A stretch of 64,000 nt of DNA from Opitutales bacterium (GCA_016928295.1 JAFGLA010000048.1:1-64000); one strand, 5' to 3'; shown: positions 17,285 through 26,318, counted from the first letter of the stretch. Notes: a model not told the origin generated them from the letters alone. Numbers and translations: made by a program.

Positions 17285-18413
17285 GAGCCGATGTTTCCGG
17301 TAGCTCGTCGGCAATGCTGGACAGCTCTCGTATAAGCTCGTCAATCGCTCTGCTGCGGCTGGCTTCGACAGCGCGGAAGAGGGCGATTTCAAAGTTCACG
17401 CGCTCGGACAGGCCCCTTTGGACAAGAGAGGCTCCGCTGTGCAGAGCTTCCTGCATTCTGAGGATGGACTCGGTGCCCATGTCCCGCCCAAGCAGCGAGC
17501 TTGTGCCGTTGTGCGAAATAGCGTCCATGAGGGCCGCGCGGGCCGTCTCTGCCAAGTCGCTAAGAACGCGGTAAAGATCGCGCCCTTCATCGGTCAGGCT
17601 TTCCACCGCGGCCATAATCGCGGGGTAGTCGCCCGTTGCCAGAGCCTTGGCAAGAGCGCGCACCGTGGCGGAGCTGGCAAGGCCGTAAACGTCCATCACG
17701 TCGCCCTCGGAGATGTTGTCCCCGCAGAAGGAAATCATCTGGTCGAGGATGCTCTGGGCGTCTCTCATGCCGCCGTTTGCAAGGCGTGCAATGGCGAGAA
17801 GAGCCTCGGAATCAACGGTGATTTTCTCCGATAGGGCAATTTCCCCAAGGCGCTTGCAGATAAGATCTTCGGGAATCGGGCGGAACTCGAAACGCTGGCA
17901 GCGCGACACGATTGTCGGCAGGACTTTGTTGGCCTCTGTCGTGGCGAAAATGAATTTTACGTGCGGGGGCGGCTCTTCAAGCGTCTTTAGCAGCGCGTTG
18001 AACGCCGCAGGCGAGAGCATGTGCACTTCGTCAATGATGTAGATTTTGAAGCTGCACTGGCTGGGCGCATACTGGCAGTCTTCGCGCAGGTCGCGCACCT
18101 GATCGACGGAGTTGTTGGACGCACCGTCGATTTCGATAACGTCCATGCAGTTGCCCGCCATGATGTCCTGGGCCGTGCGCGTTGAATCATCCGGCGACGC
18201 GCTGGGTCCACCTTCGGCGTTTAGCGCCTTGGCAAAGATTCTCGCCGTGCTTGTCTTGCCTGTGCCGCGCGGTCCTACAAACAGGTAGGCATGTGCGATG
18301 CGATTGCGCAAAATGGCGTTTTTCAGGGTGCGCACGATGTGGTCCTGTCCGACTATTTCGTCGAATTGGCGGGGGCGCCAGCGGCGTGCTATTACCTGAT
18401 ATCCTTCGGCCAT
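17268..18413 (-). CDS. dnaX: DNA polymerase III clamp-loader subunit, gamma-like short form
   Basis: A 381-residue 0-frame product. Walker A is [14 protein letters not shown] (about 48-61), Walker B is [10 protein letters not shown], and sensor 1 is [10 protein letters not shown]; the oligomerisation domain III fills about 245-370. This is the part needed to build the clamp-loader pentamer, so the short form corresponds to gamma. The usual zinc module between Walker A and Walker B (four Cys) is reduced: only one Cys ([14 protein letters not shown]) sits at a familiar place. The start ATG at 18413 gives the canonical [23 protein letters not shown]-type N-terminus. Tau would arise by the -1 shift described at 17276. 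It heads a minus-strand run with the antiporter and NYN RNase. Confidence 0.95.
   Translation of the reverse strand: MAEGYQVIARRWRPRQFDEIVGQDHIVRTLKNAILRNRIAHAYLFVGPRGTGKTSTARIFAKALNAEGGPSASPDDSTRTAQDIMAGNCMDVIEIDGASNNSVDQVRDLREDCQYAPSQCSFKIYIIDEVHMLSPAAFNALLKTLEEPPPHVKFIFATTEANKVLPTIVSRCQRFEFRPIPEDLICKRLGEIALSEKITVDSEALLAIARLANGGMRDAQSILDQMISFCGDNISEGDVMDVYGLASSATVRALAKALATGDYPAIMAAVESLTDEGRDLYRVLSDLAETARAALMDAISHNGTSSLLGRDMGTESILRMQEALHSGASLVQRGLSERVNFEIALFRAVEASRSRAIDELIRELSSIADELPETSAQKKTL
17276..17284 (-). other. A9 slippery run at the end of the dnaX 0 frame
   Basis: On the coding strand the run reads GCT CAA AAA AAA ACT TTG TAG in frame 0, so nine A lie five codons or fewer before the stop. 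A -1 slip, or transcriptional insertion of one A, moves ribosomes into the long open tau frame. Thermus dnaX is known to slip on an A9 run and E. coli dnaX on A6G. Confidence 0.7.
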
Positions 18414-18559
18414 GGGGTTAGGTTAAAGAGCATTGTCGGCATTTGGCGGCAGGTCAAGGAATGTCTCCCTCGCAATTGAATATGCCTGCGTTCGTTGTGA
18501 TGCCTGTTCTTTTAGATGTTGATTTACAATGTGATATAATCGTGACTATGCGCTTAGGC

Positions 18560-19936
18560 TCATTCGTCCATTTCGTAGCCGCAGTGGCGGAAGAAATCAT
18601 CCAGAGCTTTGTCGAAAGTGGCCTTGTCGGCGCTTTCGGGGATGCAGTGAACGGTGCAGCGTTTGTGCTTCCTGCCATTGCTTGCCTTGCTCGAAAAGCC
18701 GGTCGAGTAGAGCGCGTTGCAGAGTCCTGCTTCGCGGTGTACGGGGCTGTCGGCCTCGAAGGACAGATACACTTCCGTCCATTCCCTTGCTGCGTCTTTC
18801 AAGGCCGCGTTCAGGCCGCCCTTGGTGAAGGCAATGACACGTTCGCAATTGTTCCCTTCGACGAACAGGTCTTTGTGCTCTTCGGGGCATATCGCTATCC
18901 AGCGAACATCCTTGCGGCGTTCGCGCAACGCGGGCATTCGAGCCGCGAGGCATTCGGCCTTGCCGCGTGCTTCTGGAACTCTCAGAACGTAGGGCAGGCA
19001 GCGGGGCTGTTCCTCAAGGCCAATGGCACGCAGGCTGTAATCGACATAATTCTTTTTGCTCCGAAGGTTCAGGCAGCGTCCTTCGCCGGACATGAGGCAT
19101 TTCCAGCGACGGTGAGACCACATCCAGTCTGCGCAAAGCTCGTCGTCTTCACGGAGGAGATTCTCGAACATGATGCTGGTGCGGGCTGTGATGTCCGCCG
19201 CGCTGCCGTCGTTTTCCACTTCGTAAACCTCTATGGACGAGCGCAGAAATCCTGTCCTGCGGCCAATTATAAGCGCAACGCTGGAGTTGAAGCGGGTGGC
19301 CAGACTTCCGGGCAGGTCCGTGGCCGAACATACGCGCCCGAAGCTGAGTATCAACGCGCCTGCTTTTCCTGCGCTTTGGTCGAAGAGAATCAGCAGGTTT
19401 TCGCCCTCGCCGATGCGGCGGCGCACTTCCAGAAGGCCGTCTTTTCGGGAAATCAGGCCCACGCCCCAGCGCGAGCGCGCCCAGCGAACGTAACGTTCCG
19501 CTGGTTTCCAGTCCAGAGCGCGGTACATGGTGGATATGTTCATGTCCGGTATTATGTGCGGAATGAACACGCCTGCCTCGCTCATGGCGCAGTGCGGCGG
19601 CTGGAATATGGTCTTTCCCTTCTGGCAGAGCGCATGGATTTTTTCCGCCATTTCAGGGCTGATTACGTGCCTTCGGGAAAGTTCGTCGTCACTAAGGAGC
19701 GGGTTCACTAGCGGGATGAGGAACATTTCCATCATCCTCATGATGCTCTTGAACGCCGTGCGCTTTCGCCACTCTTCGCTGCGTTCGGGGAACGAGAGGG
19801 CCAGGTTGCGAAGGGCAATATCTTTGCGTTCGCTAAAGCACCATGCGAGCAGACCCAGAGCGCGGCTTGTCGCCCAAGCCATCGGGGGCAGAACAATGTC
19901 TGCAATTTTTCGCGCCGTTCCGTTACTTCCGCTCAT
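18560..19936 (-). CDS. LpxL/HtrB-type lipid A acyltransferase fused to a GT9-like C-terminal segment
   Basis: 458 residues. The first 290 or so are a lysophospholipid-acyltransferase-fold enzyme with the HX4E catalytic motif (PPHCAMSEAG; H115, E120) and the typical family ending ADWMWSHRRWK. This class adds secondary acyl chains to Kdo-lipid A at the inner membrane. The remaining 170 residues are extra compared with about 300 for LpxL. They weakly resemble the first Rossmann half of a GT9 heptosyltransferase (VLRVPEARGKAECLAARMPAL, ICPEEHKDLF) but lack its sugar-nucleotide half. The start overlaps the GT9 stop by one base (TAATG), so the genes are translationally coupled. Confidence 0.8.
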   Translation of the reverse strand: MSGSNGTARKIADIVLPPMAWATSRALGLLAWCFSERKDIALRNLALSFPERSEEWRKRTAFKSIMRMMEMFLIPLVNPLLSDDELSRRHVISPEMAEKIHALCQKGKTIFQPPHCAMSEAGVFIPHIIPDMNISTMYRALDWKPAERYVRWARSRWGVGLISRKDGLLEVRRRIGEGENLLILFDQSAGKAGALILSFGRVCSATDLPGSLATRFNSSVALIIGRRTGFLRSSIEVYEVENDGSAADITARTSIMFENLLREDDELCADWMWSHRRWKCLMSGEGRCLNLRSKKNYVDYSLRAIGLEEQPRCLPYVLRVPEARGKAECLAARMPALRERRKDVRWIAICPEEHKDLFVEGNNCERVIAFTKGGLNAALKDAAREWTEVYLSFEADSPVHREAGLCNALYSTGFSSKASNGRKHKRCTVHCIPESADKATFDKALDDFFRHCGYEMDE

Positions 19937-21000
19937 TACTCACGCCCTTCCAGAATCTTGACAAGGGCATCGAACGCAGTGCCCACGCTTATCTTTTTCA
20001 TGCAGGTGAAGTCTCCGCCGCAGCTTGGGTGCCTGTTGCATGGGGAACAGGGCATTCTGTCGTATAGTATTATGCCCGGCAGGGGGCATGTCTCTGTGTA
20101 AATGCGTGTGGAGCCAAACATTACGACGGTCGGGGTGCCAAGGCCCAGGCTGATGTGGGACAGACCCGTATCCACGCCTACAGCGGCGGCGGCGCGTTCT
20201 ATGAGGCCCATTTTTTGTGCGATGTTGGAGTCCTTGCCAGCGACTATTGTTATGCTTTCGCCCACGCCGGAGGCTGTCGCTATGGCCTTTGCCGCGCTTT
20301 CGTTTGCCGGACCTCCCAGAATCCACACCGGGCGTTTCAACTCGCTTACGATTCGTCTGGCAAGCTCCGCCCAGCGTTCGTCAAACCAGTGTTTTTGCGG
20401 GCGAGTGGTGAAGGGGTAGAGCATTACGGGGCGCTGCTGGCCATCATTGGTTGGCAGCATTGCTGCGGCCTCTTTGCGGGATTGCTCCGTTGGGCAGAGG
20501 CTCATTGCGAAAGGTTCGGCCTGCACGCCCATATGCTCCAGCAGGCAACGATAGTCGTTGCACATGCGCCCGCTCGGGTTGTCGTCTTTTTTGACGACTT
20601 CTTTCATTAGAAACTGCGAGCCTTCCTGAGAGCAGAGGCCGATGTTGTGCTTTGCGTGTGCGGCCAGTGTCCAGAACGCGCTGCGCAAAAGTCCTTGCGC
20701 GTCGATTGCGAGGTCGGTCCCGAGGGCGCGCAACTGCCTGCGCATCTGCCGCATTTCTCCAAACGCTGTCAGATACTTGCGCTCTTTGCCAAGTTTTGCC
20801 CATCGCTTGCGCGGCAGGATTATGAGATTGTCTATGTCCTTGTTTCCGCCGAGGACTTCGCCGCCCATTTCCTCGGTCAGCCAGTGAATGCGCGCATTGG
20901 GCATCGCCTTGCGAAGGCCGGGGAGTATCGCCGTGGCCAGAGCCACATCGCCAATCGCGCTTAGTCTGACTATCAAGATGTTTTTATAAGCTGGAGCCAT
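19936..21000 (-). CDS. GT9-family heptosyltransferase (LPS core)
   Basis: A 354-residue glycosyltransferase family 9 member. The N-terminal domain begins ILIVRLSAIGDVALATAILP, the hallmark acceptor-domain motif. The C-terminal domain has WILGGPANE and the nucleotide-sugar signature GVDTGLSHISLGLGTPTVVMFGST. It probably transfers ADP-heptose to the inner core of lipopolysaccharide on the cytosolic face. A Cys cluster near the end (CSPCNRHPSCGGDFTC) resembles that of other GT9 enzymes of this lineage. It is coupled to the downstream acyltransferase by a one-base overlap. Confidence 0.92.
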   Translation of the reverse strand: MAPAYKNILIVRLSAIGDVALATAILPGLRKAMPNARIHWLTEEMGGEVLGGNKDIDNLIILPRKRWAKLGKERKYLTAFGEMRQMRRQLRALGTDLAIDAQGLLRSAFWTLAAHAKHNIGLCSQEGSQFLMKEVVKKDDNPSGRMCNDYRCLLEHMGVQAEPFAMSLCPTEQSRKEAAAMLPTNDGQQRPVMLYPFTTRPQKHWFDERWAELARRIVSELKRPVWILGGPANESAAKAIATASGVGESITIVAGKDSNIAQKMGLIERAAAAVGVDTGLSHISLGLGTPTVVMFGSTRIYTETCPLPGIILYDRMPCSPCNRHPSCGGDFTCMKKISVGTAFDALVKILEGRE

Positions 21001-21058
21001 GCCTTGTGTAATGCGGATGGAAGTGGGGAGAAAGCGTCCTGCAAAAATCCTTTATAAA

Positions 21059-21358
21059 CTACTGCCACATGTGCGGTTGAAGCAGTCTCGGTTCCGGTTC
21101 GCTCGTTTCGGCAAAGTAAACCAGCATTCTGAAGGCCCAGAGCCTGTCGATCGGCGTTTCGGGATGCTGTCTTTTTACGCTGTCGAAGAGTGCTTCCGGG
21201 GAGCGGCCCCGTATTTCGTCAACGTGGCAGTAGCCCATGTCCAGAAGGTTGCGTGCCGCCGCGATGTCGAGCGAAGGGAGGCGGCGCTTGAACTCCGACT
21301 GAAGCGCGGCGATATCGACTTTGGGTTTCTTCTTTTTCTGCGGCTCCAGATAGTTCAT
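21059..21358 (-). CDS. Cdd1-like helix-hairpin-helix protein
   Basis: 99 residues with a Lys-rich start (EPQKKKKPKVD) and a small all-helical domain typical of the Cdd1/'pathogenicity locus' family: LDIAARNLLDMGY-like and VDEIRGRSPEALFDSV, then RLWAFRMLVYFAE. The helix-hairpin-helix fold suggests DNA or nucleic-acid contact; no enzymatic residues are seen. It is the first gene upstream of the heptosyltransferase (58 bp) on the same strand. Function unknown. Confidence 0.75.
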   Translation of the reverse strand: MNYLEPQKKKKPKVDIAALQSEFKRRLPSLDIAAARNLLDMGYCHVDEIRGRSPEALFDSVKRQHPETPIDRLWAFRMLVYFAETSEPEPRLLQPHMWQ

Positions 21359-21511
21359 TGCTCAAATTGTATAGTGGCCCGGGCAACCTTTGCAAATAGA
21401 ACTCCCGCCTGGCGGCGGGCATCTGCACGGTCCGAAAAATCAGGTCAGTGTATTTTGTTTATGCCAAGGGAAACCATTCTGGCAGCGGATGCTCGTTCCC
21501 CTGCGTCTCTG

Positions 21512-22378
21512 TTACGCCGTGGCACTGTCGTGGCTGTAGCCGTAGATTTCCATTCCCCATTCACGGGCTTTTTCTAGGACGGCTTTCTTTTCAAGTATGA
21601 TCGTGCCGTCAACTTCGAGGCAGGCTGTCGTGATGCCGCTTTCGTGCATCTTTTCGACCGTTTGCATACCGAACACGGGGACGTCGAAGCGCCAGTCCTG
21701 CCGCGGTTTTGTCGTTTTGACGAAAATCAGCTTGTCGGTCTTGTACTTGTTCGAGCGGGATAGCATGTCGTCGGTTCCCTCGAACGCTTCGACGGACAGC
21801 ACCGTGCCCTTGCGAACAACAACGCCCTGACCGATGTCCAGGCGGGCGACTTCCTTTGCAATGCGGATGCCGTGCGCGATATATTCCGGCGCGGCCTTGA
21901 GCTTGCCCTTTGTCATCACGCCAGCGCTTGCCATGTCCTCGTCCATGAAGCTGCGCGCATCGAGCAGCGACACTCCGATTTTCTCCACTTCATTGGAAAT
22001 CGCGCCGAAAATGCTCTCCGCGTTGCGCTCCTTGAGCGTGGCCAGTATCTGGATCGCCTTCAGGTCCGGGTGAAGCTCCCGAAACAGGCGCCCGGGGGCA
22101 ATCTGACCGGCCATCAGCGCATATCTGGCGCCGAGTTTTTTGAGAGATTTGAGCATGTGCCCGAGCTGGCCGACCTTTATCATGGCGCGTTCGGACTCGG
22201 GGAAAAAGTTCCACAGTTCGTCGCTTGTCTCGCCCTCGAACGCGATGAGTCGGCAGGGTATGCCGCACTCGCGCATTCGTTGTGCGATAATGAGCGGGTA
22301 CAGCCTGCGTCCGGCTATCAGGGCGACAGGTGCGTCAGTCTCGAAGTTGTCTGGCAGGAAGCGGGACGGCGCGGGCAT
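21512..22378 (-). CDS. lpxI: UDP-2,3-diacylglucosamine diphosphatase LpxI
   Basis: About 288 residues from the ATG at 22378; a GTG at 22408 overlapping the pyrD stop would add 10 residues. LpxI hydrolyses UDP-2,3-diacylglucosamine to lipid X and UMP in the Raetz pathway and is unrelated to LpxH. The N-terminal domain has VALIAGRRLYPLIIAQRMRE and GQLGHMLKSLKK, then ALMAGQIAPGRLF. The C-terminal catalytic domain has SLLDARSFM, DIGQGVVVRKGTVLSVEAFEGTD-like and FDVPVFGMQTVEKM, closing with the acidic VDGTIILEKKAVL. It follows pyrD closely, suggesting co-transcription. Confidence 0.93.
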   Translation of the reverse strand: MPAPSRFLPDNFETDAPVALIAGRRLYPLIIAQRMRECGIPCRLIAFEGETSDELWNFFPESERAMIKVGQLGHMLKSLKKLGARYALMAGQIAPGRLFRELHPDLKAIQILATLKERNAESIFGAISNEVEKIGVSLLDARSFMDEDMASAGVMTKGKLKAAPEYIAHGIRIAKEVARLDIGQGVVVRKGTVLSVEAFEGTDDMLSRSNKYKTDKLIFVKTTKPRQDWRFDVPVFGMQTVEKMHESGITTACLEVDGTIILEKKAVLEKAREWGMEIYGYSHDSATA

Positions 22379-22398
22379 TTTCCGTAAAGTTGGCTTCG

Positions 22399-23463
22399 TT
22401 AAATCCACTCGCGCTGGCGCGGGGCAAGGGCGGCGGCCACCTGAGCCGGGAAGAACGGCCCGCGGTATATCCAGCCTGTGTACACCTGTACAAGGCTGGC
22501 TCCGGCGTCCATCATGCGCGTGGCGCAGTCGGGCTGCATTATGCCGCCAACGCCGATAATGGGGAGTTTGCCGTCTGTTGCGCGGCTGATGTAGTTGACA
22601 ATCTCAAGCGAGCGGCTGAACAGGGGCTTGCCGGACAGGCCGCCTGCTTCGTTGGCCGAAGACAGCGCGCCCGGGCGGGCAAGAGTGGTGTTTGTCGCGA
22701 TGATGCCGTCGAACTGCAAGTCGTAAATGTGGCCGAGTATGGCGTCGATTTCCTGAAAACCGAGATCCGGGGCGATTTTGAGAAGCAGGGGCAGGGGCTT
22801 GGTGCCCAGCTTTTTCGCACGCTTTACACTGGCTTCCTTGAGCGCACCGAGAAGCTCCGGCAGGTAGGCGTCGCCCTGCAATTTGCGAAGGTCGGGCGTG
22901 TTGGGGCTGCTGACGTTTACGGTCAGGTAGTCCGCGTAATCTGCCAGCGCGTGGAAGCTCGCAAGGTAGTCCTCAACTGCCTGATCCAGCGGCGTTATGC
23001 GGCTCTTGCCTATGTTTATGCCAAGCGGAATGGGGCGCTTTTTGTGCGCGCCGCTCTTTCGTAGGGCTGCCGCAATGGCTTCGCAGCCGTTGTTGTTGAA
23101 GCCCATGCGGTTGATGATGGCTTCCTGCGGGGGATAGCGGAAAATGCGTGGCTGCGGGTTGCCGGGCTGCTTGTGCGCGGTGACCGTGCCGATTTCGACG
23201 TGTCCGAAGCCGAAGGCCGGTGCGGCGCGCCAGAACTCTGCGTTCTTGTCCATGCCCGCGGCCATGCCGACAGCGGTCGGGAAGCGCAGGCCGAAAAGCT
23301 CGACGGGTTTGGTACGCGCTGGTGTGGAGAACTTCTCCAGCAGGCTGCATACGATGCTGGCGCGAGAGAGTACGGACAGCATGAACGCCGTATGCCTGTG
23401 CGCATCTTCAGCGTCCTGAGTGAACAAAATGGGCCTTATGGCCTTTTCGTAGAAAGTTCCCAT
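22399..23463 (-). CDS. pyrD: dihydroorotate dehydrogenase (quinone), class 2
   Basis: About 354 residues from the ATG at 23463 (MGTFYEKAIRPILF), where homology to class 2 enzymes begins; an upstream start would add 33 unrelated residues. Membrane-associated, oxidises dihydroorotate to orotate with FMN and quinone. Motifs: VGMAAGMDKNAE, GHVEIGTVTAHKQPGNPQPR, NRMGFNNNG, INIGKS, the catalytic-Ser region VNVSSPNTP, and IGVGGI near the FMN phosphate. Three other pyr functions lie at 45643-48474, so pyrimidine genes are split. Overlaps the alternative lpxI start. Confidence 0.95.
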   Translation of the reverse strand: MGTFYEKAIRPILFTQDAEDAHRHTAFMLSVLSRASIVCSLLEKFSTPARTKPVELFGLRFPTAVGMAAGMDKNAEFWRAAPAFGFGHVEIGTVTAHKQPGNPQPRIFRYPPQEAIINRMGFNNNGCEAIAAALRKSGAHKKRPIPLGINIGKSRITPLDQAVEDYLASFHALADYADYLTVNVSSPNTPDLRKLQGDAYLPELLGALKEASVKRAKKLGTKPLPLLLKIAPDLGFQEIDAILGHIYDLQFDGIIATNTTLARPGALSSANEAGGLSGKPLFSRSLEIVNYISRATDGKLPIIGVGGIMQPDCATRMMDAGASLVQVYTGWIYRGPFFPAQVAAALAPRQREWI

Positions 23464-23669
23464 AGTAGAGAGGCTATTCTCCAAGCTGTTGCGAATGGCG
23501 GCAAAAGGCAAGCATCCATGCAGGGCGGGGGAGATTTGTACGCAATGTGCGGTTCGCTGCAATTTGAGCCTTGTTTATCTGCTCTTGCCTGCTTCGCGTG
23601 CCGACGGTTTGTTTTATCATCATCGCGTCTTGATAGCTTCGCCTTGTAAGGCTATTGCATCCATATCCC

Positions 23670-24662
23670 ATGAGCTTTTCCCGCCTTCCACTTTCTGTCC
23701 GCATCTCCTCAATCGTTTGTGTCCTCCTGGCCGTTTGGCTGGTGATGGACCTATCGCACTGGTGGTCGATAAAGGAGGATTACAGCTTCGGATACCTCGT
23801 GCCCCTGTTCTGCGCATATGTCATATATGACCGCTGGCCCATGATTGCGCGGATTTTCGAACCTGCCCCCAAAGCCGCGCCTGTGCCGGACAAGCCCGTT
23901 CGATGGATGGATTTCATCGGGACGGCGGGGCTTGTGTTTTCGGCTTTTGTTTTCTCGCTTGGCGTTCTTTACAAGGGCTACACCGGATATACTCTCCCCG
24001 GGTCGTTTCTCATGACAAACGGCTTTGTGGGTATCTTCCTGTGCTCTGCGCTGGCATTTTCGGACAGAAGGGCGGACGGGACGCCGCTTGACGCACGCTC
24101 GCGCTGGGCCTTTGTCTGCCTGTTGATTTTTCCCGCTCTTGTGTGGCTCATATCCGCCCCGCTGATGAGCGCTATCGAGCGCATGGTGAGCGTGTTTCTC
24201 TTGAACAAGGTGACTGCGGTAGTGTTTGGTGTTTTCGACATGCTGGGCATGGTGATAGAGCGCAGGGCAAATGTTCTTGTCCTGCCCAAGGGGGAGGTCG
24301 GCGTGGAGGATGCCTGCTCGGGCATTCGTTCGTTAACCGGCTGCCTTTTTGCGGGTTCATTTCTGGCCGCAGTATTTTTGGACCGTTTCTGGAAAAAGGC
24401 GCTCATGGTGCTTACGGCGCTCTTTCTTGCCTTCGTGACGAACCTCGGGCGCGGGCTGTTCCTCACCGCATGGGCATACGCATACGGGGCGGAGTCCATT
24501 CAGGGAACTGTTCACGACGTGGCCGGTTACGCCGTGCTGGGGGTGACTGTTGTGCTCTTGCTTTGCCTCTTGCCCATATTCAATTTCAAGTTGCCCGAGC
24601 CTCCTGCCGAGCTTGCGCAAGGGGCTGGGGAGCAGTCCGATTCGCAGGGCAAAGGGTCGTGA
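23670..24662 (+). CDS. exosortase (EpsH/archaeosortase family)
   Basis: About 330 residues from the ATG at 23670 (a TTG at 23655 is less likely). A polytopic inner-membrane transpeptidase-like enzyme that recognises PEP-CTERM-type sorting tails. The catalytic triad of the family is present: Cys216 (EDACSGIRSL), Arg261 (NLGRGLFL) and His282 (VHDVAGY). About eight hydrophobic helices are visible. No protein in this window carries an obvious PEP-CTERM tail, so substrates must be elsewhere. It is followed 61 bp later by an LptF/G permease on the same strand. Confidence 0.9.
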   Translation: MSFSRLPLSVRISSIVCVLLAVWLVMDLSHWWSIKEDYSFGYLVPLFCAYVIYDRWPMIARIFEPAPKAAPVPDKPVRWMDFIGTAGLVFSAFVFSLGVLYKGYTGYTLPGSFLMTNGFVGIFLCSALAFSDRRADGTPLDARSRWAFVCLLIFPALVWLISAPLMSAIERMVSVFLLNKVTAVVFGVFDMLGMVIERRANVLVLPKGEVGVEDACSGIRSLTGCLFAGSFLAAVFLDRFWKKALMVLTALFLAFVTNLGRGLFLTAWAYAYGAESIQGTVHDVAGYAVLGVTVVLLLCLLPIFNFKLPEPPAELAQGAGEQSDSQGKGS

Positions 24663-24723
24663 TGGCGTAAACCGGCTTTTTTCTCGCGGGGAGGCGTTGC
24701 TCCCTTCACAATCCCATTTCGGC

Positions 24724-25887
24724 GTGAAACTCTTACACCGCTACATTTTCTCATCCGTGGCCACGGCAGCCGCTTCCGGCGTGCTGATGTTCGCGTTCGT
24801 ACTGGTGACGGCAAACGCGATGAAGGACATTCTGGAGAGGCTCGCCTCAGGCCAGATAGGCTTGGACATGGCGGCGCGGCTGCTTCTGTTGCTCGTTCCA
24901 TTCACGATGTCTTACGCGGCGCCGATGGGGATTCTCGTCGGGATTCTCGTCGTCCTCGGGCGTCTGTCCTCGCGTAGCGAGGTCGTTGCCATGAAGAGCG
25001 CGGGCATCTCCATCTGGAGAATAAGTGCCCCGATTCTCTTGATCGCCATGATGGGGACCGGCGTGTGTTTCTACGTAAACAACTACTTCGGGCCGCAATG
25101 CCGCACCGAATACAAGTCGCTCCTAGCGGGGACTATTCGCAACGAGCCGCTGAGTTTCATCGTTCCCGGGCGCTTCATAAGAGATTTTCCCGGCTACGTG
25201 TTCTATGTGGGCGAGCGCGACGGAGAGCGTCTGGGCAATGTGTGGCTATGGGTTCTCGGGCCGGACAAGGAGCTGCGCCAGTTCATACAGGCCCGCGAGG
25301 GCAGCATCAGCTTTGACGAGGCGGAGAACGCTCTCGTTCTAAGCGTGGAAAAAGCCACGGGGCAGTTCCGCAGCGATGCCGTGGCTGGGGACTTGAGTCA
25401 GGTTGCCATAGAGGGCGAGCTTGCGCGCACGAGCTTTGCCATGTCTCTGGACAAGCTCCTTCCCGAGGGCAACGGGAAGGCAAGGCCGAAGAAAATCGCC
25501 GACATGTCACTGCCGCAGCTTCTTGAGGCCCGCGCGGAGGCTCTCTCTGAGGTAGAACAAGCGGGCGAGGGGACGGAGCTGAAAGAACAGGCGCGCAACC
25601 TCTTTGCCAAATACAGCTACCACGTGAACCGTAACTTTGCCTTCGCATACAGCGTGATTGCGCTTGCCATGCTTGGCATACCGCTCGGGATCAAGGTCGG
25701 CAGGCAGGAGACATACGCCAATATGGCGGTGGCGCTTGCGCTCAGCATGTTGTATTTCTTTATGATGATAATGGTGGGCTGGGCGGATAGGGTTGCGTCG
25801 GCTTATCCGCAGGTATTAGTCTGGATTCCCAATCTTCTATTCCAGACGCTTGGCTTGTTCTTGATGCATCGGGCAAACAGGCATTGA
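24724..25887 (+). CDS. LptF/LptG-family lipopolysaccharide export permease
   Basis: About 387 residues from the GTG at 24724 (first residues KLLHRYIFSSVATAAAS). Longer starts run into the exosortase gene and give a non-homologous Cys/Ser-rich leader. Topology is typical: three N-terminal helices with YAAPMGILVGILVVLGRLSSRSEVVAM-like region, a periplasmic beta-jellyroll of about 200 residues, and three C-terminal helices (FAYSVIALAMLGIPLGIKVG). With LptB it would extract LPS from the inner membrane. Only one of the F/G pair is here; the partner must be elsewhere. Confidence 0.9.
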   Translation: MKLLHRYIFSSVATAAASGVLMFAFVLVTANAMKDILERLASGQIGLDMAARLLLLLVPFTMSYAAPMGILVGILVVLGRLSSRSEVVAMKSAGISIWRISAPILLIAMMGTGVCFYVNNYFGPQCRTEYKSLLAGTIRNEPLSFIVPGRFIRDFPGYVFYVGERDGERLGNVWLWVLGPDKELRQFIQAREGSISFDEAENALVLSVEKATGQFRSDAVAGDLSQVAIEGELARTSFAMSLDKLLPEGNGKARPKKIADMSLPQLLEARAEALSEVEQAGEGTELKEQARNLFAKYSYHVNRNFAFAYSVIALAMLGIPLGIKVGRQETYANMAVALALSMLYFFMMIMVGWADRVASAYPQVLVWIPNLLFQTLGLFLMHRANRH

Positions 25888-26011
25888 AACGCTGTTCTTG
25901 GCATGGCAAATGGCTCGTGCACATACTTTTTTCACTTTTACAGCCTTTAGCGCTTGCCAGAAGCGCACGAATCCCTAATTTAACCACTTTTTCTCCAAGG
26001 AGTACACGGCA

Positions 26012-26242
26012 ATGGCACGTATTTGCGCAATCACAGGTAAGCGTCCCGTCAGGGGCGGAATAATTCACCGCAAGGGCTTGACTAAGAAGAGCGGCGGTAT
26101 CGGTACCTCGATCACCAAGGTCGTGAAGCGCACCTTCCGTCCCAACGTTCAGCGCGTGCGCGTTCGTTTGGAAAACGGTCAGGTGAAGCGTCTTTGGGTG
26201 AGCGTCAAGGCCCTGAAGGCTGGCAAGGTCCAGAAGGCCTAG
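26012..26242 (+). CDS. rpmB: 50S ribosomal protein L28
   Basis: A 76-residue basic protein of normal length. MARICAITGKRPVRG is the standard start (here with a single N-terminal Cys), followed by KRTFRPNVQRVRV and VSVKALKAGKV. A strong Shine-Dalgarno (AAGGAG) lies about 10 bases upstream of the ATG. Monocistronic, ended by a clear terminator. Confidence 0.97.
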   Translation: MARICAITGKRPVRGGIIHRKGLTKKSGGIGTSITKVVKRTFRPNVQRVRVRLENGQVKRLWVSVKALKAGKVQKA

Positions 26243-26283
26243 CCGGAATTATTCAAGGCGCCTTCGCACAAGGCCACATTTTC

Positions 26284-26318
26284 AAAGTCCGGCACGTTGA
26301 TGCGTGTCGGACTTTTTT
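26284..26318 (+). terminator. rho-independent terminator after rpmB
   Basis: Thirteen-bp stem (AAAGTCCGGCACG / CGTGTCGGACTTT, one G-U) with a 6-nt loop and a run of six T. Confidence 0.9.

Noticed and set aside
18443-19711. 422-codon ORF antisense to the acyltransferase gene
   Set aside because: Shadow of an enzyme with a clear catalytic motif; no domain in the antisense translation.
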